DNA from: an uncultured Pseudokineococcus sp.
Lineage (GTDB): Bacteria > Actinomycetota > Actinomycetes > Actinomycetales > Quadrisphaeraceae
DNA length: 64,000 nucleotides
Assembly (NCBI RefSeq): GCF_947499845.1
Contig: NZ_CANMPM010000009.1
Coordinates: 62,001 to 126,000 of the forward strand
Direction of reading: 5' to 3'
Part shown: positions 40,878 through 49,958 of the stretch, piece after piece
How positions within the stretch are numbered: position 1 is the stretch's first letter
How the letters are laid out: every line of letters starts with the position of its first letter
Made by a program: the position numbers and the translations under genes
The notes under the pieces: model-generated
Seen by the model: the letters and a program-made list of their open reading frames with translations, nothing else
Databases searched by the model: none
What the model was told of the DNA's origin: nothing

Positions 40878-40932
40878 CGGCACGCACGAGGGCCCGCCAC
40901 CCGTGAGGGGTGGCGGGCCCTCGTGCGTGCCG
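40878..40932 (+). terminator. Bidirectional terminator, 24-bp perfect stem
   Basis: Arms 40878-40901 and 40909-40932 are exact complements over 24 bp with a 7-nt loop. It lies 84 bp after tsf and 40 bp from the stop of the convergent alpha/beta hydrolase, so it can end both transcripts. It is the longest perfect hairpin in the window. Confidence 0.88.
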
Positions 40933-40972
40933 TCCTCCGTGCTCAGGGGCGTCGATCCCCCCGGCCGGGTCG

Positions 40973-41938
40973 TCAGGCCCCGGAGCCGCCCGCCCCGGCG
41001 GCGTCGACGAGGTCGAGCAGCGCGTCGGCCGTCTCCCGCGGCGCCTCCAGCGCCGTGAGGTGCCCGGAGCCGGGCACGACGACGAGGCGGGCGTCGGGGC
41101 GCACGTCGTGCATCTGGCGCCCCCGCTCCTGCGGCGGCGTGGCGCCGTCCCGCTCGCCGAAGAGCAGCAGGACCGGGCCGGGGAAGCCGGCGAGCGCGTC
41201 GGTCGTGTCCGGCCGGGCCGCCAGCGCCCGGCACACCCACGCCACGCCCGCCGGGCGCTGGCGCGCGATCGTGGCGGCGACGCGCTCGGCGAGCTCGGGG
41301 CGCTCGGCGCGGGCCTGCTCCGAGAGGCCCTCGTCCACCGACCCCATCACCGCGTCGAGGCCCTCGCGGCCGAGGACCCGCTCCGCGGTGCGCCGGCGCT
41401 CGTCGGGGTCGTCCGGGGGGCCGACCCGCGTCGTCGTGCTGGCCAGCGCGAGCCCGGCGACGCGCTCCGGCGCCCGGCCGGCCAGCTGCGCCGCGACGTA
41501 GCCGCCCGTCGACAGGCCGGCGACGACGGCGGACGACACGCCCTCGGCGTCCAGCAGCGCCAGGACGCCGTCGACGGCGACGCCGAGGTCGGGGTCGCCG
41601 CCGGGCACGGGCGCGGTGCCGAGCCCGGGCAGGTCGACGGCGAGGACGCGGCAGCGGTGCGCGAGGAGGGGGACGACGTCGTCCCACATCGAGCGGTCCA
41701 GCGGGAAGGCGTGCAGGAGGACCACGACCGGGGCGCCCGGCCCGGGCCCCGGCGCGTCGTCGCAGGGGAGCGCGGCCGTCGCCGGTCCCGCGCCGCCGCC
41801 CGCGTCGTCGAGGTCCACCTCGACGAGCTCGCCCTGCCCGCCGGCCCCCGGCTCCCGGGCCTCCGGCCCCGTGCGCTCGTGGGCCTCCGGCCCCGTGGGG
41901 CCCTGCTCCGCCGCCCCGGGCTCACGGGCCTCGTCCAC
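40973..41938 (-). CDS. Alpha/beta hydrolase
   Basis: The 321-aa protein has the alpha/beta hydrolase fold: [18 protein letters not shown] (oxyanion HxF region), nucleophile elbow GLSTGG (Ser), Asp in [13 protein letters not shown], and His in [13 protein letters not shown]. The cap is like 3-oxoadipate enol-lactonase, but the substrate is unknown. A Pro/Glu/Gly repeat-like tract ([16 protein letters not shown]) precedes the domain. The GTG at 41938 has GGGAGGAGG upstream. It lies antisense between tsf and pyrH, genes usually adjacent. Confidence 0.85.
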   Translation of the reverse strand: MDEAREPGAAEQGPTGPEAHERTGPEAREPGAGGQGELVEVDLDDAGGGAGPATAALPCDDAPGPGPGAPVVVLLHAFPLDRSMWDDVVPLLAHRCRVLAVDLPGLGTAPVPGGDPDLGVAVDGVLALLDAEGVSSAVVAGLSTGGYVAAQLAGRAPERVAGLALASTTTRVGPPDDPDERRRTAERVLGREGLDAVMGSVDEGLSEQARAERPELAERVAATIARQRPAGVAWVCRALAARPDTTDALAGFPGPVLLLFGERDGATPPQERGRQMHDVRPDARLVVVPGSGHLTALEAPRETADALLDLVDAAGAGGSGA

Positions 41939-42244
41939 GTCGCCTCCTCCCGGGCGCGCGCCACCGGCTGCCCGTGCTCGTCCCGGCGCCCCCCGCTGAT
42001 CGGGCAGACTGCCCCGGGAGCGCCAGCCCAGCACCGCGGCCCCGGCCGCGCCAGCGGGCGCTCCGCCGGCACGAGCAGCCGCCAGCCCCGCCGAGCCCAC
42101 AGCCCCGCCGAGCCGACCCGTACCCCCAAGCCGACCAGCACGGCCCTGCCGACCGGCGAGGCCGACCCGACCCGGACAGGCGCGCTCCGCCGTCGCGCCG
42201 TCCGACCGCCGCGCCCGCCCGGCGCACGCCCCGAGGAGACCCCT
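41939..42244 (+). other. 306-bp divergent region between hydrolase and pyrH
   Basis: No gene seen. GGGCA-GAC-TGCCC (42002-42014) is a small hairpin containing CAGACT, like the coaD box, and could be a pyrH promoter element. The rest is C-rich with loose GCCGACC repeats. GAGGAG before 42245 is the pyrH ribosome site. Confidence 0.55.
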
Positions 42245-42967
42245 GTGCCCACGACGCCCGCCCGCGCCCGCCGGGTCCTGCTCAAGCTGTCCGGCGAGAC
42301 CTTCGGCGGCGGCGCCACCGGGGTCGACCCGGACGTCGTCAACCGGGTGGCGGCCGAGGTGGCCGAGGGCGTCGCGGAGGGCGTGCAGGTCGCCGTCGTC
42401 GTCGGCGGCGGCAACTTCTTCCGCGGGGCGGAGCTGTCCGAGCGGGGCATGGACCGCTCCCGCGCGGACTACATGGGCATGCTCGGGACGGTGATGAACG
42501 CGCTGGCGCTGCAGGACTTCCTGGAGCAGAAGGGCGTGGACACGCGGGTTCAGAGCGCCATCACCATGGGCCAGGTGGCCGAGCCGTACATCCCGCGGCG
42601 GGCCATCCGCCACCTCGAGAAGGGCCGTGTCGTCATCTTCGGGGCCGGCGCGGGCCTGCCCTTCTTCTCCACGGACACCGTCGCGGCGCAGCGGGCGCTC
42701 GAGACCCACTCCGACGTCGTCCTCATGGCGAAGAACGGCGTCGACGCCGTCTACACGGCCGACCCGCGCACGGACGCCTCCGCCGAGAAGCTCGACCACC
42801 TCACCTACGCCGACGCCCTCGCGCGCGGGCTCAAGGTCCTCGACGCGACCGCCTTCAGCCTCTGCATGGACAACGGGCTGCCCATGGTGGTCTTCGGCAT
42901 GGGCCGCGGTGACGTGGCGGCGGCCGTCCGGGGTGAGAGGATCGGCACGCTCGTCGAGGCCGGCTGA
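42245..42967 (+). CDS. pyrH: UMP kinase
   Basis: The 240-aa amino-acid-kinase-fold protein has [73 protein letters not shown] and [18 protein letters not shown]. It converts UMP to UDP. GTG start with GAGGAG 9 nt upstream. Confidence 0.96.
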   Translation: MPTTPARARRVLLKLSGETFGGGATGVDPDVVNRVAAEVAEGVAEGVQVAVVVGGGNFFRGAELSERGMDRSRADYMGMLGTVMNALALQDFLEQKGVDTRVQSAITMGQVAEPYIPRRAIRHLEKGRVVIFGAGAGLPFFSTDTVAAQRALETHSDVVLMAKNGVDAVYTADPRTDASAEKLDHLTYADALARGLKVLDATAFSLCMDNGLPMVVFGMGRGDVAAAVRGERIGTLVEAG

Positions 42968-43081
42968 GCGCTCCCGGGCGCCGGTGACGGCCCCCGGCAC
43001 GGGCGGCGGCGCCGCAGCAGCGGCGGTGCAGCAGTGACCTCGCGCGCCGGCGCGGGGGCGGACGCGACGAAGGAGCCACCA

Positions 43082-43639
43082 GTGATCGACGACACCCTCC
43101 TCGAGGCCGAGGAGAAGATGGACAAGGCCGTCGAGGTCGCCAAGGAGGACCTCGCCGCCATCCGCACCGGGCGGGCCAACCCGGCGATGTTCTCGAAGAT
43201 CATGGTGGAGTACTACGGCGCTCCCACCCCGCTGCAGCAGCTCGCCTCCGTGCAGGCCCCCGAGGCCCGCACCGTGCTCGTGAGCCCCTTCGACCGCAGC
43301 TCCCTCGGGTCCGTCGAGCGCGCGCTGCGCGACTCCGACCTGGGCGTCAACCCGAGCAACGACGGGAACGTCATCCGCCTCCAGCTCCCCGAGCTCACGC
43401 AGGAGCGCCGGCGCGACTACGTGAAGCTCGCCCGGACGAAGGGCGAGGACGGCAAGATCACCGTGCGCGGCCTGCGGCGCCGGGCCAAGGAGGAGCTCGA
43501 CCGCATCGCCCGCGACGGCGAGGCCGGCGAGGACGAGGTGGCGCGGGCGGAGAAGGAGCTCGAGCGCCTCACCAAGGTCCACGTGGACGCCATCGACGAC
43601 ATGCTGAAGCGCAAGGAGACCGACCTCCTCGACGTCTGA
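43082..43639 (+). CDS. frr: Ribosome recycling factor
   Basis: The 185-aa length and sequence fit [56 protein letters not shown] and [20 protein letters not shown]. It splits post-termination ribosomes with EF-G. The GTG at 43082 follows AAGGAG and gives the usual length; a GTG at 43034 lacks support. Confidence 0.96.
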   Translation: MIDDTLLEAEEKMDKAVEVAKEDLAAIRTGRANPAMFSKIMVEYYGAPTPLQQLASVQAPEARTVLVSPFDRSSLGSVERALRDSDLGVNPSNDGNVIRLQLPELTQERRRDYVKLARTKGEDGKITVRGLRRRAKEELDRIARDGEAGEDEVARAEKELERLTKVHVDAIDDMLKRKETDLLDV

Positions 43640-43692
43640 CTCCTCGAGACCCGCGCAGCCAGCGCCGCCGCCCGTCGGCGGCGGCACCCGGA

Positions 43693-43716
43693 CCCGCCGT
43701 CCGCCGCGACGGCGGG
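43693..43716 (+). terminator. Hairpin between frr and cdsA
   Basis: CCCGCCGTC-6 nt-GACGGCGGG is a perfect 9-bp stem, 53 bp after frr. A second hairpin (GCCGCCG-CCCGT-CGGCGGC) stands just before it at about 43666-43684. Confidence 0.55.
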
Positions 43717-43740
43717 CCCGGGGAGACGGAGGAGACCACC

Positions 43741-44640
43741 GTGGCGAAGGACGCCAGTCCCCCCCAGCAGGCCCCGACCGCGCCGCCCGACGGCCACGTG
43801 CCGTCCCACCCGGTCGACGCGCCGCGGCGCCGCAGCGCCGGTCGCGACCTGCGCGCGGCCATCCCGGTCGGCCTCGGCCTCGGCGCGGTCGCCCTCGCCT
43901 CGCTCCTGCTGCTCAAGGACTCCTTCCTCGTCCTCGTCGTCGTCGCCGTCGCCGTCGCGAGCGCGGAGGTCAGCACGGCCCTCGCCGCCCGGCACCTCGC
44001 GGTGCCGCGCGCGCCCGTGCTCCTCGGCGGCGCCCTCGTCCTCGTCGCCACCTACGTCGTCGGGCCGGGAGCCGGCCTCGTGGTCCACGGGCTGGCCTGC
44101 CTGGCCGTCCTCGTGTGGCGGGTCGCGGAGGGCCGCGACGGCGCGGTGCGCGACGTCACGGCGGGCGTTCTCGTGCTCTCGTGGCTGCCGCTGCTCGCCG
44201 CCTTCGCGCTCCTGCTGCTCGCCGAGCCGGACGGCGCCGCCCGCGTCCTCGTCTTCGTCGCCGCCGTCATCTCCAGCGACGTCGGCGGCTACGCGGCGGG
44301 GGTCCTGCTCGGGCGGCACCCGCTCGCGCCGTCGGTCAGCCCCAAGAAGTCGTGGGAGGGCCTCGCCGGCTCGATGGCGCTCTCCCTCGCCGTCGGCGCG
44401 GTCCTCGTCGTCGTCCTGCTCGACGGGCCGTGGTGGGCCGGGGTCGTGCTCGGCGCGCTCGTGGGGGTGACGGCGACCTTCGGCGACCTCGCCGAGTCGA
44501 TGCTCAAGCGCGACCTCGGGATCAAGGACATGGGCTCCACGCTGCCGGGCCACGGCGGCGTCACGGACCGCCTCGACTCCCTGCTCGTCACGGCACCGGT
44601 CGCCTGGCTGGTGCTCTCGCTCCTGGTGCCCGCGACGTGA
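43741..44640 (+). CDS. cdsA: Phosphatidate cytidylyltransferase
   Basis: The 299-aa membrane protein has about eight segments and the CDP-diglyceride synthase signature SMLKRDLGIKDMGSTLPGHG followed by GVTDRLDSLL. SPKKSWEGLAGS and DVGGYAAG are also typical. It makes CDP-diacylglycerol for phospholipids. GTG start with GGAGGAG. It overlaps the next gene by 4 bp. Confidence 0.94.
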   Translation: MAKDASPPQQAPTAPPDGHVPSHPVDAPRRRSAGRDLRAAIPVGLGLGAVALASLLLLKDSFLVLVVVAVAVASAEVSTALAARHLAVPRAPVLLGGALVLVATYVVGPGAGLVVHGLACLAVLVWRVAEGRDGAVRDVTAGVLVLSWLPLLAAFALLLLAEPDGAARVLVFVAAVISSDVGGYAAGVLLGRHPLAPSVSPKKSWEGLAGSMALSLAVGAVLVVVLLDGPWWAGVVLGALVGVTATFGDLAESMLKRDLGIKDMGSTLPGHGGVTDRLDSLLVTAPVAWLVLSLLVPAT

Positions 44641-45257
44641 GCGCGCACCCCGACGGGCCCGCGGCCGGCGGTGAGGACGCCCTCGTGCTGCCGCCCGGCC
44701 TCGTGCTGCACCTCGTGCGCCACGGCCGCCCGCTGGTCGACCCCTCGCGCGAGCCCGCCACGTGGGGTCTGGACCCCGAGCACACCGACGGCGTCCGCGC
44801 CCTGCGGGCCAGCGGCGCGCTGCCGCTGGGGGCGCGGTGGGTGAGCTCGCAGGAGCCCAAGGCCCGCGAGACCGCCGCCCTCCTCACGGGCTCGCCGGTG
44901 GTCGCCGACGCCGACCTCGGGGAGCAGGCCCGCCCCGCGGGGTGGCTCGACGACTACGCCGTGCGCATCCACCGCTCGCTCGTCGTCCAGCACGCGCCCG
45001 CGGCGCCCGGGTGGGAGACGGCGGAGAGCACCCGGGAGCGCGTCGTCGCCGCCGTCCGCCGCCACGTGGAGGAGGCGCGGCGCGAGGGCGACGTCGACCT
45101 CGTCCTCGTGGGCCACGGGACGGCCTGGACGCTGCTCGTCGCGGCGCTGACCGGCAAGCCGGTGGACCTCTACGCCTGGGAGCGGCTGCAGCTGCCCGAC
45201 ACGTGCGCGCTCACTCGCGAGGGCCTCGTCCGGCGCTGGGGCACCTGGCGCGGCTGA
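44637..45257 (+). CDS. Histidine phosphatase family protein
   Basis: The 206-aa protein has [12 protein letters not shown] (the RHG phospho-His motif), [14 protein letters not shown], an acidic middle region and [13 protein letters not shown] (second catalytic His). It belongs to the phosphoglycerate-mutase-like branch, substrate unknown. GTGA overlap with cdsA suggests co-translation. Confidence 0.87.
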   Translation: MSAHPDGPAAGGEDALVLPPGLVLHLVRHGRPLVDPSREPATWGLDPEHTDGVRALRASGALPLGARWVSSQEPKARETAALLTGSPVVADADLGEQARPAGWLDDYAVRIHRSLVVQHAPAAPGWETAESTRERVVAAVRRHVEEARREGDVDLVLVGHGTAWTLLVAALTGKPVDLYAWERLQLPDTCALTREGLVRRWGTWRG

Positions 45258-45324
45258 CGCCGAGGAGCGCGGTCGCCGTCGGCGAGCGTGGGCACCCCGC
45301 CCGTCGTGCGACCCTGGAGGGGCC

Positions 45325-46524
45325 ATGCCTCCCGCACCCGGTCAGCTGACCTTCACCGCCCCGCGCCGCGGCAAGCCGCCGCGCCACCTCGCCGACCTCA
45401 CGGGCGAGGAGCGCGCCGCCGCCGTCGCCGAGCTCGGGCTGCCCGCCTTCCGCGCGAAGCAGCTGTCGACGCACTACTTCGAGCGCCTCGTCACGGACCC
45501 GGCGCTCATGACGGACCTGCCGAAGGGGCGGCGCGAGGAGCTCGTCGCCGCGCTGCTGCCGACGCTCCTGCACCCTGTGCGGGAGCTGGAGGCCGACGGC
45601 GGCGCCACCCGCAAGTCGCTGTGGCGCCTGCACGACGGCGCGCTCGTCGAGAGCGTCCTCATGGAGTACACCGGCCGGACGACCCTCTGCCTGTCGAGCC
45701 AGGCCGGCTGCGGCATGAACTGCCCCTTCTGCGCCACCGGGCAGGCGGGGCTGACGCGCAACCTGTCGACGGCCGAGATCGTCGAGCAGGTGGCCGCGGC
45801 GGCGCGGTCGCTGGCCGCCCGCGCCGGCGACGCGGGGCCCGAGGGCGTGCAGCGGGCGCTGCGCGTGAGCAACGTCGTCTTCATGGGCATGGGCGAGGCG
45901 CTCGCCAACTACAAGGCGGCCATCGCGGCGGTCCGACGGATGGTCGCCCCGGCGCCCGAGGGGCTGGGCATGTCGGCGCGCGGCATCACGATGTCGACCG
46001 TCGGGCTCGTGCCGGCCATCGACAAGCTGGCCGGCGAGGGCATCCCCATGACGCTCGCCCTCAGCCTCCACGCCCCCGACGACGAGCTGCGCGACGAGCT
46101 CGTGCCCATCAACACCCGCTGGAAGGTGGGGGAGGCGCTCGACGCCGCCCGCCGCTACTTCGAGGCCACGGGCCGTCGCGTCTCCATCGAGTACGCGCTC
46201 ATCCGCGACGTCAACGACCAGGCGTGGCGGGCCGACCTCCTCGGCACGGAGCTCAACCGCCGCGGGCGCGGCTGGGTGCACGTCAACCCCATCCCGCTCA
46301 ACCCGACGCCGGGGTCGCGCTGGACGGCGTCGGACCCGCGCGTCGAGCGGACCTTCGTCGAGCGCCTGCGGGCCCACGGCGTCCCCACGACCGTGCGCGA
46401 CACCCGCGGCCGCGACATCGACGGCGCCTGCGGGCAGCTGGCCGCTGCCGACCTCGAGCAGCCCCGCCAGGGCGCCGGCGCGCCCGTCGAGCTGGGTCTG
46501 CCCGCGACGACGCCCGCGGGCTGA
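45325..46524 (+). CDS. rlmN: 23S rRNA/tRNA (adenine-C2)-methyltransferase RlmN
   Basis: The 399-aa radical-SAM protein has the cluster motif [11 protein letters not shown] (C-x3-C-x2-C), [42 protein letters not shown] and [11 protein letters not shown]. The methyl-carrying Cys lies in [13 protein letters not shown]. It methylates A2503 of 23S rRNA and A37 of some tRNAs. ATG with GGAGGGG upstream. A 30-residue tail follows the domain. Confidence 0.95.
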   Translation: MPPAPGQLTFTAPRRGKPPRHLADLTGEERAAAVAELGLPAFRAKQLSTHYFERLVTDPALMTDLPKGRREELVAALLPTLLHPVRELEADGGATRKSLWRLHDGALVESVLMEYTGRTTLCLSSQAGCGMNCPFCATGQAGLTRNLSTAEIVEQVAAAARSLAARAGDAGPEGVQRALRVSNVVFMGMGEALANYKAAIAAVRRMVAPAPEGLGMSARGITMSTVGLVPAIDKLAGEGIPMTLALSLHAPDDELRDELVPINTRWKVGEALDAARRYFEATGRRVSIEYALIRDVNDQAWRADLLGTELNRRGRGWVHVNPIPLNPTPGSRWTASDPRVERTFVERLRAHGVPTTVRDTRGRDIDGACGQLAAADLEQPRQGAGAPVELGLPATTPAG

Positions 46525-46595
46525 GGCCGCACCGCGGCGGCCCTCCGGCCGGGGCGCCGGCGGGGCGCCTCACCGGCCGCGCCGCCGGGCTCTGG

Positions 46596-46601
46596 CAGAG
46601 T
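46596..46601 (+). promoter_or_regulatory. -10-like box CAGAGT, 8 nt before DivIVA-like gene
   Basis: CAGAGT, 8 nt, then GTG at 46610; no ribosome site. Candidate for a near-leaderless transcript. Confidence 0.35.
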
Positions 46602-46609
46602 CGCGGCGC

Positions 46610-47263
46610 GTGAGCAGCTTCCCCCGCGCCAGCCGGGTCGCGCGCGGCTACGACGTCGACGAGGTCGACGCCTTCTTCGCGCAGGCCCGGCTCGCCTACG
46701 AGCGCCTCGGCGGGAGCGTCCCCGGCCCCGAGGCCAGCACCGGGTCGGGCAACGGCTCGGGCACCGGGTCGGGCGCCGCGGCGTCGGGCGTGCCGGCGGC
46801 GCGCGCGGGGACCCCGCTGGACCTCAGCGCCCTCGACGTCCGTGAGGCCTCCTTCCCCCTGGCCCGGCACGGCTACGACGTCGCCGCCGTGGACGCCGCG
46901 CTGGCCCGCCTCGAGGACGCGGTGGCGCGCCACGAGCGCGAGGTCCTCGTCGCCCGGTCGGGGCGCGAGGGCTTCCTCGAGGAGCTGGCGGGGCGCGCGC
47001 GGGTCGTCACCGCCCGCCTGCGGCGCGAGGACGGCGACCGCTTCGCGCGCGCGGGCGGGCTCCACCGGGGCTACCACGTGGGGGACGTGGACGCGCTGTG
47101 CCGCCGGCTGCGCGGCTACTTCGACGACGGCGAGGCGCTGGCGGTCGACGACGTGCGCACCGCCGTCTTCCGCAGCCGCCGCGGGCGGCGCGGCTACGCC
47201 GAGGCGCCCGTCGACGCGCTGCTGGCGCGCGCCGTCGAGGTCATGGTCACGGCGCCGGACTGA
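46610..47263 (+). CDS. DivIVA-domain repeat protein
   Basis: The 217-aa protein carries four copies of a DivIVA-type membrane-targeting motif, F-x(n)-GY-x(4)-VD-x-L/F. They are ASRVARGYDVDEVDAFF (about 8-24), SFPLARHGYDVAAVDAAL (about 82), RAGGLHRGYHVGDVDALC (about 147) and RSRRGRRGYAEAPVDALL (about 190). A Gly/Ser/Ala linker separates copies 1 and 2. Known DivIVA proteins have one such motif and a coiled coil; a long coiled coil is absent here. It may bind curved or polar membrane, or act as an adaptor; its partner is unknown. Confidence 0.8.
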   Translation: MSSFPRASRVARGYDVDEVDAFFAQARLAYERLGGSVPGPEASTGSGNGSGTGSGAAASGVPAARAGTPLDLSALDVREASFPLARHGYDVAAVDAALARLEDAVARHEREVLVARSGREGFLEELAGRARVVTARLRREDGDRFARAGGLHRGYHVGDVDALCRRLRGYFDDGEALAVDDVRTAVFRSRRGRRGYAEAPVDALLARAVEVMVTAPD

Positions 47264-47266
47264 TCC

Positions 47267-47296
47267 GCGCCGTCGCGCCGTCGCGCCGTCGCGCCG
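47267..47296 (+). repeat. 8-bp tandem repeat GCGCCGTC, nearly 4 copies
   Basis: Three full GCGCCGTC units and a partial fourth follow directly after the DivIVA-like gene in a convergent gap. Likely slippage-derived. Confidence 0.7.
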
Positions 47297-47357
47297 CGGC
47301 CCGGCCCGGCGGCCGGCCCCAGGCGCCCGGTCCAGGCGTCCGGTCCAGGGGATCGGG

Positions 47358-47774
47358 TCAGGCGCCCGGCTCGGGGACCCGGCCGAGGACGAGGTCGACG
47401 GCGATCGCCAGCACGACCCGTCGCGGGTTCTCGCGGGGCACCCGGTAGCGCTCGGCGTAGCGCCGCTCGCCCTCCTCGACGGCGTCGGGAGCGTCGAGCA
47501 CGCGCACGGGCCCCTCGAGCGTCAGCCAGCGACCGCCGTCGACCTGGCACACGGCCGCGCGCCCGCCGCGGCGGGCGGCGCGGGCCTTGACCGAGTCGCC
47601 GGAGGTGATGACGCGCGCGAGGTGCGCCTCGTCGTCCCAGGTGAAGCCGACGGGGACGACGTGGGGGCTGCCGTCGCGGCGCAGCGTCGTCAGCGTGGCG
47701 AGGTGCCGCTCGGCGAGGAAGGCCAGCACGTGCGGCGGCAGCGCGGTCGGCTCGACGCCGGAGAGGGAGCTCAC
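47358..47774 (-). CDS. Pyridoxamine 5'-phosphate oxidase-like split-barrel protein (probable F420/flavin enzyme)
   Basis: The 138-aa protein has the split beta-barrel pattern LAERHLATLTTLRRDGSPHV, VVPVGFTWDD, SVKARAARRGGRAAVCQVDG and WLTLEGPVRVL. It fits the PPOX-class F420-dependent reductases of actinobacteria that act on biliverdin or similar compounds. The choice between FMN and F420 cannot be settled by eye. GTG with CAGGCT 6 nt upstream and no ribosome site. Confidence 0.82.
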   Translation of the reverse strand: MSSLSGVEPTALPPHVLAFLAERHLATLTTLRRDGSPHVVPVGFTWDDEAHLARVITSGDSVKARAARRGGRAAVCQVDGGRWLTLEGPVRVLDAPDAVEEGERRYAERYRVPRENPRRVVLAIAVDLVLGRVPEPGA

Positions 47775-47780
47775 GGGCCG

Positions 47781-47786
47781 AGCCTG
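47781..47786 (-). promoter_or_regulatory. -10-like box CAGGCT, 6 nt before PPOX-like gene
   Basis: Minus-strand CAGGCT, 6 nt, GTG at 47774. Same leaderless layout as at ffh. Confidence 0.35.
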
Positions 47787-47918
47787 CCAGGCGGCCCCGC
47801 CCCGTCGGCTCCCGGTCGAGCGGTGCGCCGAGGTCGCGGTGGGCGGCGTCCTCGGCGCACCGCTCGCGCCGACCCCCGGGCCCGGGGGCGATGCGCGGCG
47901 CCAGCAGCGGCGGCGGGC

Positions 47919-47924
47919 CAGGAT
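47919..47924 (+). promoter_or_regulatory. -10-like box CAGGAT, 6 nt before prpE start
   Basis: CAGGAT, 6 nt (GGCGCC), ATG at 47931. No separate ribosome site is visible. Confidence 0.4.
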
Positions 47925-47930
47925 GGCGCC

Positions 47931-49865
47931 ATGACGACGCGAGAGCCGGTGGGGAGCCCGACGGCGGGCGGAGCCTGGGAGGCGGCGCACCGCGGGTCGC
48001 TGGAGGACCCGGAGGGCTTCTGGCTCGACGCCGCGCGCGCCGTCCGGTGGATCCGGCGGCCGGAGACGGCCCTGGACCCGGCCGCCGACGAGGCCGAGGG
48101 CGCCGCCCTCCCGCGGTGGTTCCGCGGGGCGACGCTGAGCACGGCCTACAACTGCCTCGACCGCCACGTCGTCGCCGGGCGCGGGGACGACGTGGCGCTC
48201 GTCCACCACAGCGCGTACACCGGCGAGCGGCGGACCCTGACCTACGCCGAGCTCCTCGACCAGTCGGCCCGCCTCGCGGGCGCGCTGCGCGCGCTCGGCG
48301 TCGGGAAGGGCGACCGCGTCGTCGTCTACATGCCCATGGTCCCCGAGGCCGTCGTCGGGATGCTCGCCTGCGCCCGCATCGGCGCCGTGCACTCGGTCGT
48401 CTTCGGCGGCTTCGCGGCCGCCGAGCTGGCGGCGCGCATCGACGACGCCCGGCCGGTCGTCGTCCTCACCGCCTCGTGCGGGCTCGAGCCGACGCGCGTC
48501 GTCGAGTACATGCCCCTGCTCGAGGCGGCGCTGGAGCGCGCCGAGCACGCGCCCGCCCACTGCGTCGTCCTCCAGCGGCCGCAGGCCACGGCGACGCTCG
48601 TGCCGGGGCGCGACCTCGCGTGGCGCGACGTCCTGCGCCCGGGCGCCGCGCCGCCCGCCGAGTGCGTCGAGGTGGCCGCCACCGACCCCCTGTACGTGCT
48701 GTACACCTCCGGGACGACGGGACGGCCGAAGGGCGTCGTGCGCGACCACGGCGGGCACGCGGTCGCGCTGTCGTGGTCTGTGCCGAACCTCTTCGGCCTC
48801 GCGCCGGGCGACGTGGTGCTCACGGCCAGCGACGTCGGGTGGGTCGTCGGCCACTCCTACATCGTGTACGGGCCGCTGCTGGCGGGCTGCACCACGGTGC
48901 TCTACGAGGGCAAGCCGGTCGGCACGCCGGACGCGGGGGCCCTGTGGCGTGCCGCCGCGGAGCACCGCGCGGCCGTCGTCTTCACGGCGCCGACGGCGGT
49001 GCGGGCGATCCGTGCGCAGGACCCTGACCTCGCCCTGGCGGCGGAGCACGACCTCTCGGACCTGCGGGCGCTCTACCTCGCCGGGGAGCGGCTGGACCCG
49101 GACACGTGGGCGTGGGCGGGGGAGCGGCTCGGCGTGCCCGTCGTCGACAACTGGTGGCAGACCGAGACGGGCTGGCCCATCGCCTGCTCGCCGCGCGGGC
49201 TGCAGGACCTGCCGCTCAAGCCCGGCTCGCCGTCCGTGCCCTCCCCCGGGTACGACCTGCGCGTCCTCGACGCCGAGGGCCGCGAGGTGCCGGCGGGGGA
49301 GGAGGGCGCCCTCTGCCTGCGCCTGCCCCTCCCGCCGGGGACGCTCGCCGGCGTCTGGGGAGGCGACGAGCGGCTCCGGGCGTCGTCGCTCGCCGCCCAC
49401 CCCGGGTACTACACGACCGGTGACGGCGGCTACGTCGACGAGGACGGGTACGTCCACGTCCTCGGGCGCACGGACGACGTCATCAACGTCGCGGGGCACC
49501 GGCTGTCCGCCGGCCAGCTCGAGGCCGCCGTCATCGGGCACCCCGACGTCGCCGAGTGCGCCGTCGTGGGAGCGGCGGACCCGCTCGTGGGCCAGGAGCC
49601 CCGGGCGCTGGTCGTGCTCGCCAAGGACGTGACCACACCGCCGGAAGAGGTCGCGGCTCAGGTCGTCCAGCGCGTGCGCGACGAGGTCGGCGCGGTGGCG
49701 CGGCTGCGGCGCGTCGACGTCGTCGCGGCGCTGCCGAAGACCCGCTCCGGCAAGGTGCTGCGCAAGACGCTGCGGGAGATGGCCGACGGCGTCGAGCCCG
49801 TGGTGCCGGGCACCATCGAGGACCGGTCGGTGCTCGACGGGCTGCGGGACGTGCTGCGCCCGTAG
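47931..49865 (+). CDS. prpE: Propionyl-CoA synthetase (acyl-CoA ligase)
   Basis: The 644-aa AMP-forming ligase has TYAELLDQSARLAGAL, the P-loop YTSGTTGRPKGVVRDHGGHA, SDVGWVVGHSYIVYGPLLAG, NWWQTETGWPI, the GDGGYVDEDGYV hinge region and PKTRSGKVLRKTLR with the acetylatable Lys. The RDHGGHAVAL and EGKPVGTPDAG stretches match propionyl-CoA synthetase (PrpE/ACSS3) better than acetyl-CoA synthetase. It would activate propionate or other short acids; no prp genes adjoin it. ATG with no strong ribosome site. Confidence 0.87.
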   Translation: MTTREPVGSPTAGGAWEAAHRGSLEDPEGFWLDAARAVRWIRRPETALDPAADEAEGAALPRWFRGATLSTAYNCLDRHVVAGRGDDVALVHHSAYTGERRTLTYAELLDQSARLAGALRALGVGKGDRVVVYMPMVPEAVVGMLACARIGAVHSVVFGGFAAAELAARIDDARPVVVLTASCGLEPTRVVEYMPLLEAALERAEHAPAHCVVLQRPQATATLVPGRDLAWRDVLRPGAAPPAECVEVAATDPLYVLYTSGTTGRPKGVVRDHGGHAVALSWSVPNLFGLAPGDVVLTASDVGWVVGHSYIVYGPLLAGCTTVLYEGKPVGTPDAGALWRAAAEHRAAVVFTAPTAVRAIRAQDPDLALAAEHDLSDLRALYLAGERLDPDTWAWAGERLGVPVVDNWWQTETGWPIACSPRGLQDLPLKPGSPSVPSPGYDLRVLDAEGREVPAGEEGALCLRLPLPPGTLAGVWGGDERLRASSLAAHPGYYTTGDGGYVDEDGYVHVLGRTDDVINVAGHRLSAGQLEAAVIGHPDVAECAVVGAADPLVGQEPRALVVLAKDVTTPPEEVAAQVVQRVRDEVGAVARLRRVDVVAALPKTRSGKVLRKTLREMADGVEPVVPGTIEDRSVLDGLRDVLRP

Positions 49866-49942
49866 GCCGGGTCGCCGCTGCCGCTGGCGGTCGGGTCGAG
49901 CGGGGAGGAGGACGGCCTCCCGCGTCGGGGGCGACAGCCGTG

Positions 49943-49958
49943 TCGAACACGTGTTCGA
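49943..49958. promoter_or_regulatory. SOS (LexA) box overlapping the start codon of the DUF222-HNH gene
   Basis: TCGAACACGTGTTCGA is a perfect 16-bp palindrome and matches the mycobacterial/actinobacterial LexA consensus TCGAAC-N4-GTTCGA exactly. Its right half is the start of the gene (GTG TTC GA). LexA bound here would block transcription until DNA damage. No other such box was seen in the window. Confidence 0.85.
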
